From the NCBI RefSeq assembly GCF_001625195.1, contig NC_054391.1, positions 1,302,001-1,366,000 on the forward strand: a DNA stretch of 64,000 nucleotides, written 5' to 3'. Origin of the DNA: Drechmeria coniospora. Its lineage: Eukaryota > Ascomycota > Sordariomycetes > Hypocreales > Ophiocordycipitaceae. Shown piece after piece: positions 1 to 10,720 of this stretch. Position numbers and translations under genes: made by a program. Below the pieces are notes generated by a model. It was not told the DNA's origin. It saw only the letters and a program-made list of their open reading frames with translations, and ran no database searches. Within the stretch, counting starts at the first letter, position 1; each line of letters opens with the position of its first letter.

Positions 1-1000
1 TGCAAGCGCATGAACAGTACTGTACTGGACAGAGTAAGTACGGAGTACGGAGTACTGGTACGGAGTACAGTACTACACTACAATACTGTAAGTACTGTAC
101 TTTTGCTTTCACTTGTTCAAGTACTGTAGACTACTTGTATGCGCGCAGCTCCTAGTACCAATACGAGAATACATACTCCGTATACACCGACAAGTTGGTA
201 TTGCTCAAGTACAGTACAAACTACGGAGGTGTACGGAGTACGTTTTACTTGTTCGGTATGTACCATGCCACTGGTGGAGCATTCCTTCGATTCCCACCCC
301 AGCGGCCTACCCTCGATGCACCCTCTCGGCTAGCCGGCACGGCGAAACGACCGAGACATTCGCCCTATCATTCACACACAGCTTGAGGATGGCAGGTCAT
401 TCGTATCGTTATCCACTGCCTGCCTGTCATGGAAAGAATGATTCATACCCTGGTGAATGCCCTGCTAGTAGACGGTTTTCCCGCTCCAGCACTTCATGCA
501 TGTACACCTACATGCAAGAATCGACTATGTGAAGGAGTGTACTTACTAAAGTACTCCAAACTTGGACGCAATGTCCGCCAGCACGCATACGTACGTACTT
601 GTGCACTGCAGCACTTGCTGTACATGTATTCCGTACGGCGCAAAATTAGATGTATTCAGATGTAAACGTGCTTGTACGGTACTCAAGGATGCATAAGCAT
701 AAGTATGGGAAGAGTAGGAGGCAATGTCCATGAACAGTATGGAGAAGAGTGCAGTAGATACATCAGTACCTCAGATCCGCACTTGCATCAGTAACACAGC
801 GAGTACCAGTCTATCAGTACTCTGTACAATCCATGTACTACACGTGCATGTCACCGATACTCTGCATTGTACGGAGTAAGTACACGGTACTTGTAAGTAA
901 GTGCACGAATGTACTGTACGGCGGAGTACGGAGTACGTACTAGGTACTCCGTAGTGACAGTCGTACTTGGGTTCGTGTACTTACATGTACAGTACTCCGT
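1..1000. repeat. GTAC-palindrome-rich intergenic island at left edge
   Basis: The DNA is dominated by short overlapping words such as GTACGGAGTAC, AGTACTGTAC, AAGTACTTAC and ACATGTAC, most of them palindromic or near-palindromic around GTAC. No reading frame here looks like a conserved protein, and the frames that stay open do so for under 140 codons. The same word family recurs in at least a dozen separate islands across the window. There is no unit periodicity as in a satellite, so I call it dispersed low-complexity DNA rather than a named element. Confidence 0.7.
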
Positions 1001-4000
1001 ACTACTTCCAATCATCCAATGCTGACGCCCGAGTAGCTGGAGAGAAAAATGCTTGGCACGGGCAATCGGCACGCCACGGCAGCCCAACTTCCGTGCCACA
1101 CGATACTAGGCACCAGTATGGCAGTATGGAGTACTTGCCGAATGTACGTACCTATGGACAAAGTTCGGAGACGAGAGAATTTAGCAACATCGACCAGAGC
1201 ACACCAGGAGGCACGAGGTATCCAATCATGATCATGTGCCATTGCTGCCTCGACCATGGTAGTCGCAAACCGTCTGTACACGAGGGGGATGCTTGCCGTT
1301 GTCACTACGAAGATACTCTCTGAATGAATGCACCGGAATAGGTACGCTGCCTGCACAACCAGCTTCCGGCACGTGATGTCTGCGGTATGCATCATCCATC
1401 TCTTCCCATGAAATCCTTCCTGCACCGGATACGTCCGCCCTGCGCCGTGCGTAAGGGCCACGGCACTTGTCACGTCAAGTACGACCATGAGAGCTTGTCG
1501 GGGTGCCGTTGTGGGAGAACATCAGAGACGTTGATGACGAGCCGTCAAGCCCGCGCACGTGCCCGACGGCAGCGTTGAATTCCTTCGCGCGTCTGCCAAC
1601 ATGGCGGCAAGAAAACATGGCCAGACGGCATGGCTATGAGTGACGGTCAAGTATCCATCGGCACGGATCGGCATCGTCATCCAAAGCCTTGTGATGGTGG
1701 CTGCCCCTTGTGCTTCTGATGCCGGTCAAATGTCGGCCGAAGTTGTGCACTGGCGGTGACAGGGCCATCAAAGTTTGGTTTTTCAACCTTGATGCGTCGA
1801 AGCAGCATGAATCGCTGCCGCATGATCCCCTCGTCTGGATGCCAGCTCACCATCTACGTACACGAAAGACACCACGTGGCTCCAAGTTTTCCATCGTGTC
1901 ACCCACCAGCCGGCAGTCAGTGACCCGTCACGCCTGTGGCCGCAGGAAGGTGTACCCATCATCTTGGCAACTCTGGACCGTCGTGGCCGTCGTGGGCCCC
2001 GTGGTAGCGAGGCGACCGAGCCCTGGAGTACGGGACGGGCCGTCACACCTTGCTTGCCCATGCCCCTTGTTCATGTTGGGCCTTGGAGAGATTGGCCTCG
2101 TGCAGGGGTTGCCGAGCCATTGTTCGCCTCAGGATTCACTCGCTCCATACAGATCCATGGTAATTGTTCGGTATTCGAAACCGTCACCGCTACACGTACA
2201 CCTGTGCAGGTTGGTATGGCTCCAGAAGCAACGGGGAGTCGAGTGCGGCATACCTGCAGAGACAGACAGCCACCTCGAGGCGGACCAGTGTTGAGAATGC
2301 CGTTTTCCTCCTCGTCATCCTCCTCAATGTCCTTGCCCGCTTCGTCTTCCACCCGCCGTCCTTTGCCACGCCGAGACGAGGCTCCGTTACTGCTGCAACC
2401 GAGACGAGTCCGACGTCGAGCCAGGGTCCGATCCAACAGTGCCGAGCCGCCTTGGCCTATTCCACTCTCTCGAAACCGGGGCTTGGTCATGGCTCTGAAA
2501 TTTGGTGCTCCACGTACATGTACATGTGCGTTGGACTGCCTTGCCTTGTCGTAACCCTTTGTCACTCGGATGACGGATCACTACCTTGGCTTCAGACGCT
2601 CCGCCGATGCAACGCGACCGCCTGCTGCTCCCAACGTCACACGAAGCCGCCGTCGAGCGAAGAGGCTTGAGAAAATAGAGAATATGTTGATTTTTCGACA
2701 ATTTCCAGCCCAACTCGTCGTCGACAGTTCCAGATGCGTCAGGGTGAGGTGCAGGCATCTGACCTGGGTCGAACTTGCCATGCATGAGTTGAAAGACTCG
2801 CACGACACTGTGCCAGCATACCAGCATTCACACGGCCTGCGTGGCCTCACTTTGACACTCTGAATGTGCACACCTGTACTCTTTACTCTGTACTGCTCGT
2901 CTAGCACTCGCACAGAAACGACATGTGCCTCGACGTCTCTACTGCATGCATGCCTAGGAGTACCAGCATGTCTTGTTCCCTCCGCCTGTCGACTTTGCCC
3001 ACTGGCACCGCCCCGCCCAAGACCCGTGGCAGCAGGCCAAGCATAGTCCTGCTACTGGGTTCGCAAGCAGTACGGCCAACGCACGCAAGAGCAGATTGCG
3101 TCACCTCACCGGTGATGCCGATACTGTCTGCCAAGGGACTGCCGCTAACCGAAGCTGAACCCATCAGGAATGGGCCAAGGACCAGGGCTTCCGTGTCACA
3201 TCTGATGCCGTCCAGTGGGGGCGTCCCACGAGAACGAAGACGTCGCCTGTAGACTCAGGAGCGAGACGGCGACGGCGAGCATGATTGTCACCGGCCCAAC
3301 GGCGACGACGCTTCGTCCGGATAACAGGGCACAGGAATTACTTGGCAACTTCCACATATGCTCTCCGCCTACCGATCCGATGGGCTGCCGTATCGAGCTC
3401 CGATGTACAAGGAGATGTGCATCCCTGGCCGACGCTATGCTGGATAATCATCTCTCCATCGTAACACAGTCTGGTACCCAGAGCAACTAACCGGCCACGA
3501 GCTGAAATGGACCAAACTCTCGGCAAAATGTCCAGAGGGGAGGCAAAGACACATCCGTCTGCCACCCGCCTCATCGCCACCCAACAGCATGCCAGCCAAT
3601 GGTGGTGGATGATAGCAGTGCGTACCTTTACCTTGACTCTCCTCACATGGCACAATGCCGTCATTGTACTGACCATTGGTTGATTGATCTGCAGCCTCCC
3701 CGAGGAGCTCACGCCATATTTTAGCCCCCCGACTTCCCTCACCGTGTTGCGTCACGAACCAAGGTGCTCGTCGTCGCCCCCCCGACTATGCTTTGTCACC
3801 GTTCGTCGAATCCTTTCTCCGAAGCTCCATTCAGCCTGCAGCCCTCCTCGATCAGCCACACTCCAAATGCCACGGCGAGCACCCGGCAACAAAGGTCGGA
3901 GAATGCACGATGAGCACGATGCGCAAGCCAACCTTGTCCCAGCACATACCAGAACTGCCTTTTCCGATGCTACAAACCGGCGAGAGTTGGTGACCCAGGC

Positions 4001-7000
4001 TCGCATCCATTCAAAGATGACTTATTGTATTCGGAGCCCATGCCAAGCGGGGAGCATGTTGATCATAAATATAGGCCCCAAGACCCCCATCCCACTCGTC
4101 CCCAATGGTCTCATCGTGGTGCAGAAATCGCAGCTTTCGTCCGCTACGAGATGAAATGCTGCTCTTGGCCCATCAACCTTCGAGTGTGGACCACGCTGCT
4201 GGCTCGTCCCGGCTGCTGCTGTAGACTCTTCATGGCTCGCATCGCCACTTGCAAGGAGGATGGCTTCTACATGACAACTATCGAATCGAAGATTTCGATC
4301 AAGCCCAGGAATATTCTCCGTGCAAGTTGCCCTTGCTGCCCCTGGTGTCTACTCTCATTGCTCCTACTGACGTCGTTTCTTTCGATGGCAACCTTGCCAA
4401 TTTGTCCATCCTCGAAAATAGGCAATGGCTCGATGCCGTGCGTTTGTACGTGTTTCACTCCTTGTGTGTGTACATGAGTATGATGTCGAGAAATGACAAT
4501 TTGAGCCGTGACTCTTGACAGATCATGCCAGTATGCTTGGCGATGCTCCGGCCCCTGAATTTTGAGAATCTCAATGAAGAAAGGATGCCCTGGGCGGTTT
4601 CCAATGCTCATTTAAGCCGAGAGTGGTCATCATCGTGCAGCTGCCCGAGACACCGGCTTGTTCGTATCCAAAGCGGGAACTAATTTTCTCATGAGGATCC
4701 AGAGCGTAGGGCAACACCATCGATTTCAAAAGACTTTGTACTTATCCGTCCACGCAACACTTGCAACAAGGTTGGGACGGCACAATATATTGACACATGT
4801 ATGATACTTGTGTGAATGCTTGAGCGGCGGACGAGGAGGCAAGTTTACGCCATGCTCTCTCCGTCCGCCCGCCTGCCTCCAACCTCGGCGATGCGAGTGA
4901 ATGGTTGATGGGATCAACAACACCAGCAACAACTTGGATTATTCATCAGTTGTCGACAAGCTTCCTCGCACTAAGCCACTGGAGTTGGAGTCAAGTCATC
5001 GGGGTCGGAACGTGAAACAAGCTCAGACAAAAATCAGCCGGCAAAGCCCACATAATACCGAGTGCCGAATCTTGACGAGCTTGGCATGTCATTTTTGACT
5101 TTGAATTCACCTCGGGTACTTCAGTGTCGGGCTCGAGCAAGGATGTCTACGTCTATGCGCAGTCGCTGACCAACACGTGAAACAATTTCCGCCGATACTG
5201 CTTCACGTCACACGGCATGCTCAATACGCGTTCCGTGTCAGACTGGCTCTGCTGCCTTGGGAGATGATGGAGTCCCATTTCACATTTAAAAAAAACAATG
5301 ATCGGCGGACGATGGTTCGTGGAGTGTCCATGAACGAGGGATCACTCTTCAATATAACGTGACAAGATCAGTAGCCGTCACCGAGTGCCAGAGCAAATCG
5401 AATATGTAGACACATGCGCATACATGAGCATGGAAGGGTTTTCTCCCTTCCGTATTGCTAGATCCGCAAGTGCAAAACGACTCCGTAGTGACACGTATCT
5501 TCCCCAACTGGGCACCTAACAAGCAGGATTTCCTGCCAGCCAACTTCCGTCCATTTAGCATCCAAACTTGGCGACGAGTTCTCATGACACAAAGCAGGAA
5601 ACGCTGGCATTGAACCCTCTCCGTCAGACCGCCTGGATAAGGTCACCGTGAGCCATGGCGGGAGCACGAGGGTCGTCCCAGTCAGCGAGGCGAAGTTGCT
5701 TGTCTTTGTGCACGCCTGTCTCTGTCATCGTTTGGCTCTCATCGGCGCACGCGGATGGCAAGGGAGGCCTGCCCTGGCTCCGCTGGTCCTCGTGCAACCT
5801 CCAAATTTTCTCGTGCACCCAGACTGGTCGGTGCTGAGATTGTTACGTTCTCCAGATGCTTGTATAGTTGACTTTAACGTTCGTCCCATAGTTACGTTCT
5901 CCAGATGCTTGTACAGTTGACTTTAACGTTCGTCCTATTGGAAATTCCAGCTGGGCGACAAACGAGAGCTCTCAGGAGCGCTGGAAGCAGCGCGCGTGTG
6001 TGTTGGGAAGGATAGAAATATGCGGCAGGGTATGGCGTAGGCCTTGGACAGCCAGCCCCTTCGTAGTTGAGACCTTACCCAAAGTCCGAGTGCGAAGCAA
6101 AACGGCCAGTGTCTATACTGGTTGCACCCATAGACGTCCAGGTCACGAGAAAAGACTCTTGAATAAAACCCCGCGATTCAAACATGACGGCACGCGGCCC
6201 AAAACAAGAAGATGTGATGAAAGACGGCGTTGCCGTAGGATTCTCAGACTCCAGGCAACTTGGTCAACGTTCTCGGGGAGACAAAGGTTGAAGGAGAATT
6301 TCAGGGTACGGATTGTACGTCGAGTGTTGGTCGACGGTGCTTGTTTGCCTGCTTGTGGCTGCATGCACCCTTCCAGGTGCCTTCGGTAGTGCACCGACCA
6401 GCAAGACTCTGCGCAGACTTGGAATGAACGGACTCGTTGGACCGGGAAACAAGCGGGTTTACACGTAGCAAACAAAGACGATTGTGGTGATGCTCTTGGC
6501 TCGACGGTAACGGTCCCACCTCGGGGCGAGTCGCCGTTCTTGGACGGACTCTCCAGCGTACGTGACAGGACCGTCGGGGAGGCATGTGCAGAGTCCGATG
6601 GTGGAAATCGAATGTAGCACGCCCGTCCAAATTGGAACGCAAGGTATGATGATGTTGCTGCAGCTGTCGTGTTTCAAAGACCCATATCGTGTCTCGCAAG
6701 TGACAAAGACCGATGACTTCAACACACCTTGGCCAAACGGAAAATGAGCCAAACGTACAATGGATGACGAAACGGTTGACGACGAGTACATTTGCAAATC
6801 GGTCCACGGCACTGCCCGCGTGGCTTGTTTCCAAAACAGAAACGAGACGGATACGCGGGGGGATGAGAGGGAGGAGGGCACTGTCTGCCTGTTCCATCAG
6901 ATGCGAAGCGAAATCGGTGGCGGCATGGCCAAGGTCGAGGGTCTTGAGAGACCTGTGCGTCTGGTGGGCCACGACTGCCCGCGAGTCGACCATTTCATTC

Positions 7001-7002
7001 TA
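1001..7002. other. Gene-poor stretch, no recognisable gene
   Basis: Open frames up to about 230 codons occur on both strands, but they overlap each other in several frames, lack family motifs, and have composition expected of GC-rich non-coding DNA. I saw no exon chain with fungal splice signals giving a recognisable domain. The only structure noted is a 49-bp tandem duplication at 5842-5938. An unannotated lineage-specific gene cannot be excluded. Confidence 0.5.
5842..5938. repeat. Two-copy 49-bp tandem duplication
   Basis: A unit beginning GTTACGTTCTCCAGATGC and ending near AACGTTCGTCC occurs twice head-to-tail, at 5842-5890 and 5891-5938. The copies differ at about two positions. No coding frame is associated with it, and the period is not a multiple of three. 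Confidence 0.85.
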
Positions 7003-7401
7003 TTATTCTTCCCAGGCACGTACGACACTGCATTGGATTGGGTGACGGAGGAAAAGGGTCGTTGCCTCGGCCCGCAAGGTGCTGGTACTTTGATTGTCGG
7101 CCCGGAATTGGGCTCTCGGCACGAGGAGCGGCATGGAATGGTGGATGGTTGACTCGATTTCCGCAGCTTTGCCATTGCTCACCTTACTCGCGCCCAATGT
7201 CTGGATGAAGTCTGGGACCGATGCCAGACGCCCGTCCTCGTGCGTTCGGGCACTGTCAGCAAGAGGAGCGCCGAGGCTGCGGATGAGCGACTCAGGCTTG
7301 CGTGACGACGCGAGCGATGAGCTTGGTGTCCACATGTGCGCACCGCCAAAGTGACCAGCAATAACGGCCATGGCCACAAGGAATTTCGACCGGAATCGCA
7401 T
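7003..7401 (-). CDS. Candidate small secreted protein (low confidence)
   Basis: An in-frame ATG at 7401 opens a 132-residue frame. It begins with a short basic segment (MRFRSK) followed by a hydrophobic run (FLVAMAVIAGHFGGA) that resembles a classical signal peptide, with a plausible cleavage site around residues 20-24. The rest is Ser/Ala/Arg-rich, has no cysteine pattern typical of fungal effectors and no family I recognise. The frame also continues upstream of this ATG, and a GTGAGC donor-like site lies within it, so the true gene model could be spliced or absent. The region around it is gene-poor. I list it because the signal-like N terminus is the only protein-like feature seen in the left 20 kb. 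Confidence 0.25.
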   Translation of the reverse strand: MRFRSKFLVAMAVIAGHFGGAHMWTPSSSLASSRKPESLIRSLGAPLADSARTHEDGRLASVPDFIQTLGASKVSNGKAAEIESTIHHSMPLLVPRAQFRADNQSTSTLRAEATTLFLRHPIQCSVVRAWEE

Positions 7402-9040
7402 TTTGCAGGCACTTTGCGTGCCGGACGGTTGCTCGTGCTCTTTGTACCCGTACCCGATCCCGCAAGCATGTGTTTGGTGAGGGTTGCCGGCAGGATCGGT
7501 GGTCGGTAGCAGCACGCAGCATCTCGGTACGGCGGCAGAGGCACACGGATACACACGCTTGGTCCCGCAGCCTTGCGCTCCTCGCCTTGGCTCGGTGGCT
7601 GGAGGACGAGCTCTCTCGGGTGCCCCCCTAGGCTGCCATGTCTCGCGACTTGTCACGGGGCCACAACGCGGCCCGTGTGTCGTCCATGAGTGCTTGCAAT
7701 TTCCATAATCATCCTGCGTCGACCTCGGACGGTTCGGAAGGAAAGAACGACGACATGTTGGGCGCGGCTTCGCAGGGGCTTCACCAACTTTGTCGTCCCT
7801 GGTGTTGTCGTAGGAACCGTTTGTCGTTTGTCCGACAACCTCGGTACAGCTCCGGCGATGCTGGGGTGCGGTTCGGACAAGGCCCGGCAAGAACAGGACT
7901 CGCTCACGCGGGGACGGACGGACCTCACCACGAGGGTTTGCTTTCCGGCTTGCATTGGCTCGGCCATCTGTCCATGGATTGTCGCGTCTGCCATTGTCCG
8001 GAAAGCAGTTGGCACTGTCCATGGATTGTCGAGTCTGCCATTGTCCGGAAAGCAGTTGGCACTGTCGTCGTGCAGGCGTCCGTGAGCGAGCAAGTCCTTT
8101 ACCCGGCCGCTCGAGGCGCCATCAGACCAGGACGGTCCGGAAGCCGAGCATCCTCGGCCACCGGAAAGGACAAGTCTCGCAAAGCGGGTGCACAAGCAAG
8201 CAGTGGGCAGCACTCGCAGGGAGCAGCACGTTGCTTGCATTCGCTCGAGGCCAGGAGGAGGTTGACGTTTTCCCCAAGGGAGCTAGGGTGACGATTCTGC
8301 TCGCAAGGCTGCGTGCCCCTGCCCCCCCCCTGCCATCAGCATGCGGCCCAAGCAAAATGTGGCACGGGCGAAGAGGGTGCCACTCTCGCTGCCGCAAGAG
8401 GCGAGGCGATCAGCGGGGCGCGACCGGGATGGGGTGCATGATGCTTCATCGGCCGCTTCATCAGCCTGCGAGCGAGTTGCGGTGTGGCAAAGCTTGGAAG
8501 CAGGCAGTCAGTCGGTCGGTCAGTCCCAACTGTTTGTTTGTTCCAGAATTACTTGCCTCGGACGGCATGGCACGCACGTACGCAGAGACGTTTTGCGTCT
8601 GGTCTGGCAGGATGCACACCCGGTTCGAGTTTGAGAGGGAGCTTGAAGACGTTGCCACGTCGTTGCCACGTGTGCTCTGTGCTGGTGCTTTGTTCGGCCA
8701 TGGCGAGCGAGCAGCAACAGTGCCGAGCACCGTTCCGCACTCCGCACTGTACGTGCGGGTACATGAACGGCGAGTGTACTTGTACGTACATGTACTAGAT
8801 GTGCCACGGGAGGTTCTCTACCCAGATTGGACAAGCAAGAGATATTACTCATTGCCTACTTACAGTAGCAGATGGTGCTTACTAGTACAAGGAAGGGTGC
8901 GTAGGAGGAAATCATGGTAGGATGTACCCGACGGTGCGAGCATGTACTTGCATGCATCTGTTCGCAACCGTTAATACGGAGCACTACAACACTACTGTAC
9001 AGTATAGGTCTGTACACGCTATAATACCACTTGCAAGTAC
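7402..9040. other. Intergenic, no gene recognised
   Basis: GC-rich sequence with overlapping spurious frames on both strands. It contains a 47-bp tandem duplication (7968-8061) and a poly-C run near 8321, and passes into GTAC-rich sequence after about 8740. No family motif or credible exon was seen. Confidence 0.5.
7968..8061. repeat. Two-copy 47-bp tandem duplication
   Basis: The unit starting CTGTCCATGGATTGTCG and ending near AGCAGTTGGCA is repeated head-to-tail at 7968-8014 and 8015-8061, with a single substitution (CGCGT versus CGAGT). The 47-bp period would shift any reading frame, which argues against coding function here. Confidence 0.9.
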
Positions 9041-9424
9041 GGGGTCGGGATACAGAGTATGGAGTCGGGATGCAGAGTATAGAGTCGGGATACAGAGTAT
9101 AGAGTCGGGATACAGAGTATAGAGTCGGGAGACAGAGTATAGAGTCGGGATACAGAGTATGGAGTCGGGATACAGAGTACGGAGTCGGGACAGAATATGG
9201 AGTCGGGATACAGAGTATAGAGTCGGGATACAGAGTATAGAGTCGGGATACAGAGTATAGAGTCGGGATACAGAGTATGGAGTCGGGATACAGAGTATGG
9301 AGTCGGGATACAGAGTATGGAGTCGGGATACAGAGTATGGAGTCGGGATACAGAGTATGGAGTCGGGATACAGAGTATGGAGTCGGGATACAGAGTACTA
9401 GGTATGGAGTCGGGATACAGAGTA
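9041..9424. repeat. 20-bp minisatellite, about 19 copies
   Basis: The head-to-tail unit is GGAGTCGGGATACAGAGTAT. I count 19 occurrences of the GTCGGGA core. Variants alternate GGAGT and AGAGT in blocks, one copy near 9183-9199 is shortened (GGGACAGAATATGG), and the penultimate copy carries an extra CTAGGTAT. It sits inside a GTAC-rich island and has no coding potential that I would credit, although the reverse frame stays open because 20-bp repeats cycle through all three frames without a stop. Confidence 0.97.
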
Positions 9425-10720
9425 CCCCGTACTAGTTGCACGGAGTATTGCTCCGTACATAGGTACTTATATACATGCACTTGTATCTTACATGTACTAT
9501 TACTGTACGTAGCCTTTGCTACTCCGTGCTCACGCAACGACCGACCACTACCACTTCAAACGAGTGCTGTAGGTGTACTGCAGAAGGGTAATTAGCGGGT
9601 ACATGTACTGTAGGGAGTACTCGTACACCAGTACCATTATCCCCACGTGCATGTCCCCGGTGCACTTGGGCGTGATGGTACGTACGAGCTCGTGCAATCA
9701 AACACTTGATTAATTCATCAACGACCCCCGTGCCGTTCCGAGCAGCACACCCCCCCCCCTGCGGGTGGATGCACTGTGACGCAAGTTGGTTTGATCAGCC
9801 CATGCGGCCGAGAGTGGAATGCTTCTAGACGCCTTCCATGATCCTTCCACTTCGGTACACAGTTCCGACTCGTCACATGAAATTGCGCCGAGCGCCGGAG
9901 TCATCGCCCGCTGCCGTGCGTGCGCTCGCACTGGACGGAAAATCGTCGCCGGCCAACGAAGGGGTCCCGCTCCATCGTCGGAGGACCATGCTCGCGCCAC
10001 GGTCGCGTGCGCTTCTCTTGACATCCAACGGACGAGACGCGGCGGGCCATACTCCCATCAGTCGGCGATGCTCGACCCCTTGGCCTACGATGTCGCCGAC
10101 GGCAACATGACGAAAGGTCGATTGATGCTCAACCACGCACGAATGCTTGTGGGTAGGGTAACGGTTACGGGGAGGTGAATCGGCACCGTACAGTACTGTG
10201 GGTGTGGCGTGCGCTGACCTGATGCACTTGGTTACTACTACTAGGTACCTAGTAGGTATTACCTAGGTACGGAGTAGGCACCTGTCCATATGACCAGTGC
10301 ACGCATACCATATTACCTAGGTATTCACTACTCGTACGCGGCTGCATGCACGGAGTAAGAACTCCGTACAGTACGTGAAAGTATAGGCGTACAGCTACAA
10401 GTATATCTTCATCGCCGATCAAGTGCATTTCTTTCCTGCGTTGGCTATGGATAAGGTGACTTTGGGACGGATGAATCCAGTGGTACGTGAGCTCCGTACA
10501 TGTACATGTGAGTGCAAGTATGATGCAAGTACAGTACTTGCATGAGTGATTACAAGCAAATACAGTAAGAGCCCACCCACCTAGGTAGTACCTAGTATTC
10601 ACATGTAATTAATACTGCAAGTACAGTACGGATGGGGGGCATATGTATGTGGGTGCATGTAAGTGGGTGCAAGTACCTAATTTCCATCGACTGCACATGT
10701 ACTCCGTACTCTGTACAACT
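9425..10720. repeat. GTAC-rich island split by a GC-rich segment
   Basis: 9425-9680 and 10180-10720 are built of GTAC-centred words (GTACTCCGTAC, TACTAGGTACCTAGTAGG, GTACATGTACATG). 9700-10180 is ordinary GC-rich sequence with a C10-type homopolymer near 9750 and no recognisable gene. A diverged copy of a segment found again at about 45.12 kb lies at 10401-10466. Confidence 0.6.
10401..10466 (+). repeat. Diverged dispersed repeat, copy 1 (partner at 45119-45182)
   Basis: Reading TATATCTTCATCGCCGATCA, then AAGTGCATTTCTTTCC and later AAGGTGACTTTGGG, this segment aligns by eye with 45119-45182, which has TATGTCTTTATCGCTGGTCA, AAGTATCTTTCCCGCG and ATGGTGACCTTGAG. Both are preceded by an ACAGTACGTG(A/G)AA word. 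Identity is partial with small indels, so the pair may be remnants of one old element. No ends or target-site duplications could be defined. Confidence 0.45.

Noticed and set aside
9019..9537. Repeat protein of about 170 residues (CIPTPYSVSRL-type units)
   Set aside because: It is simply the 20-bp minisatellite read through all three frames in turn, bounded by GTAC low-complexity DNA.
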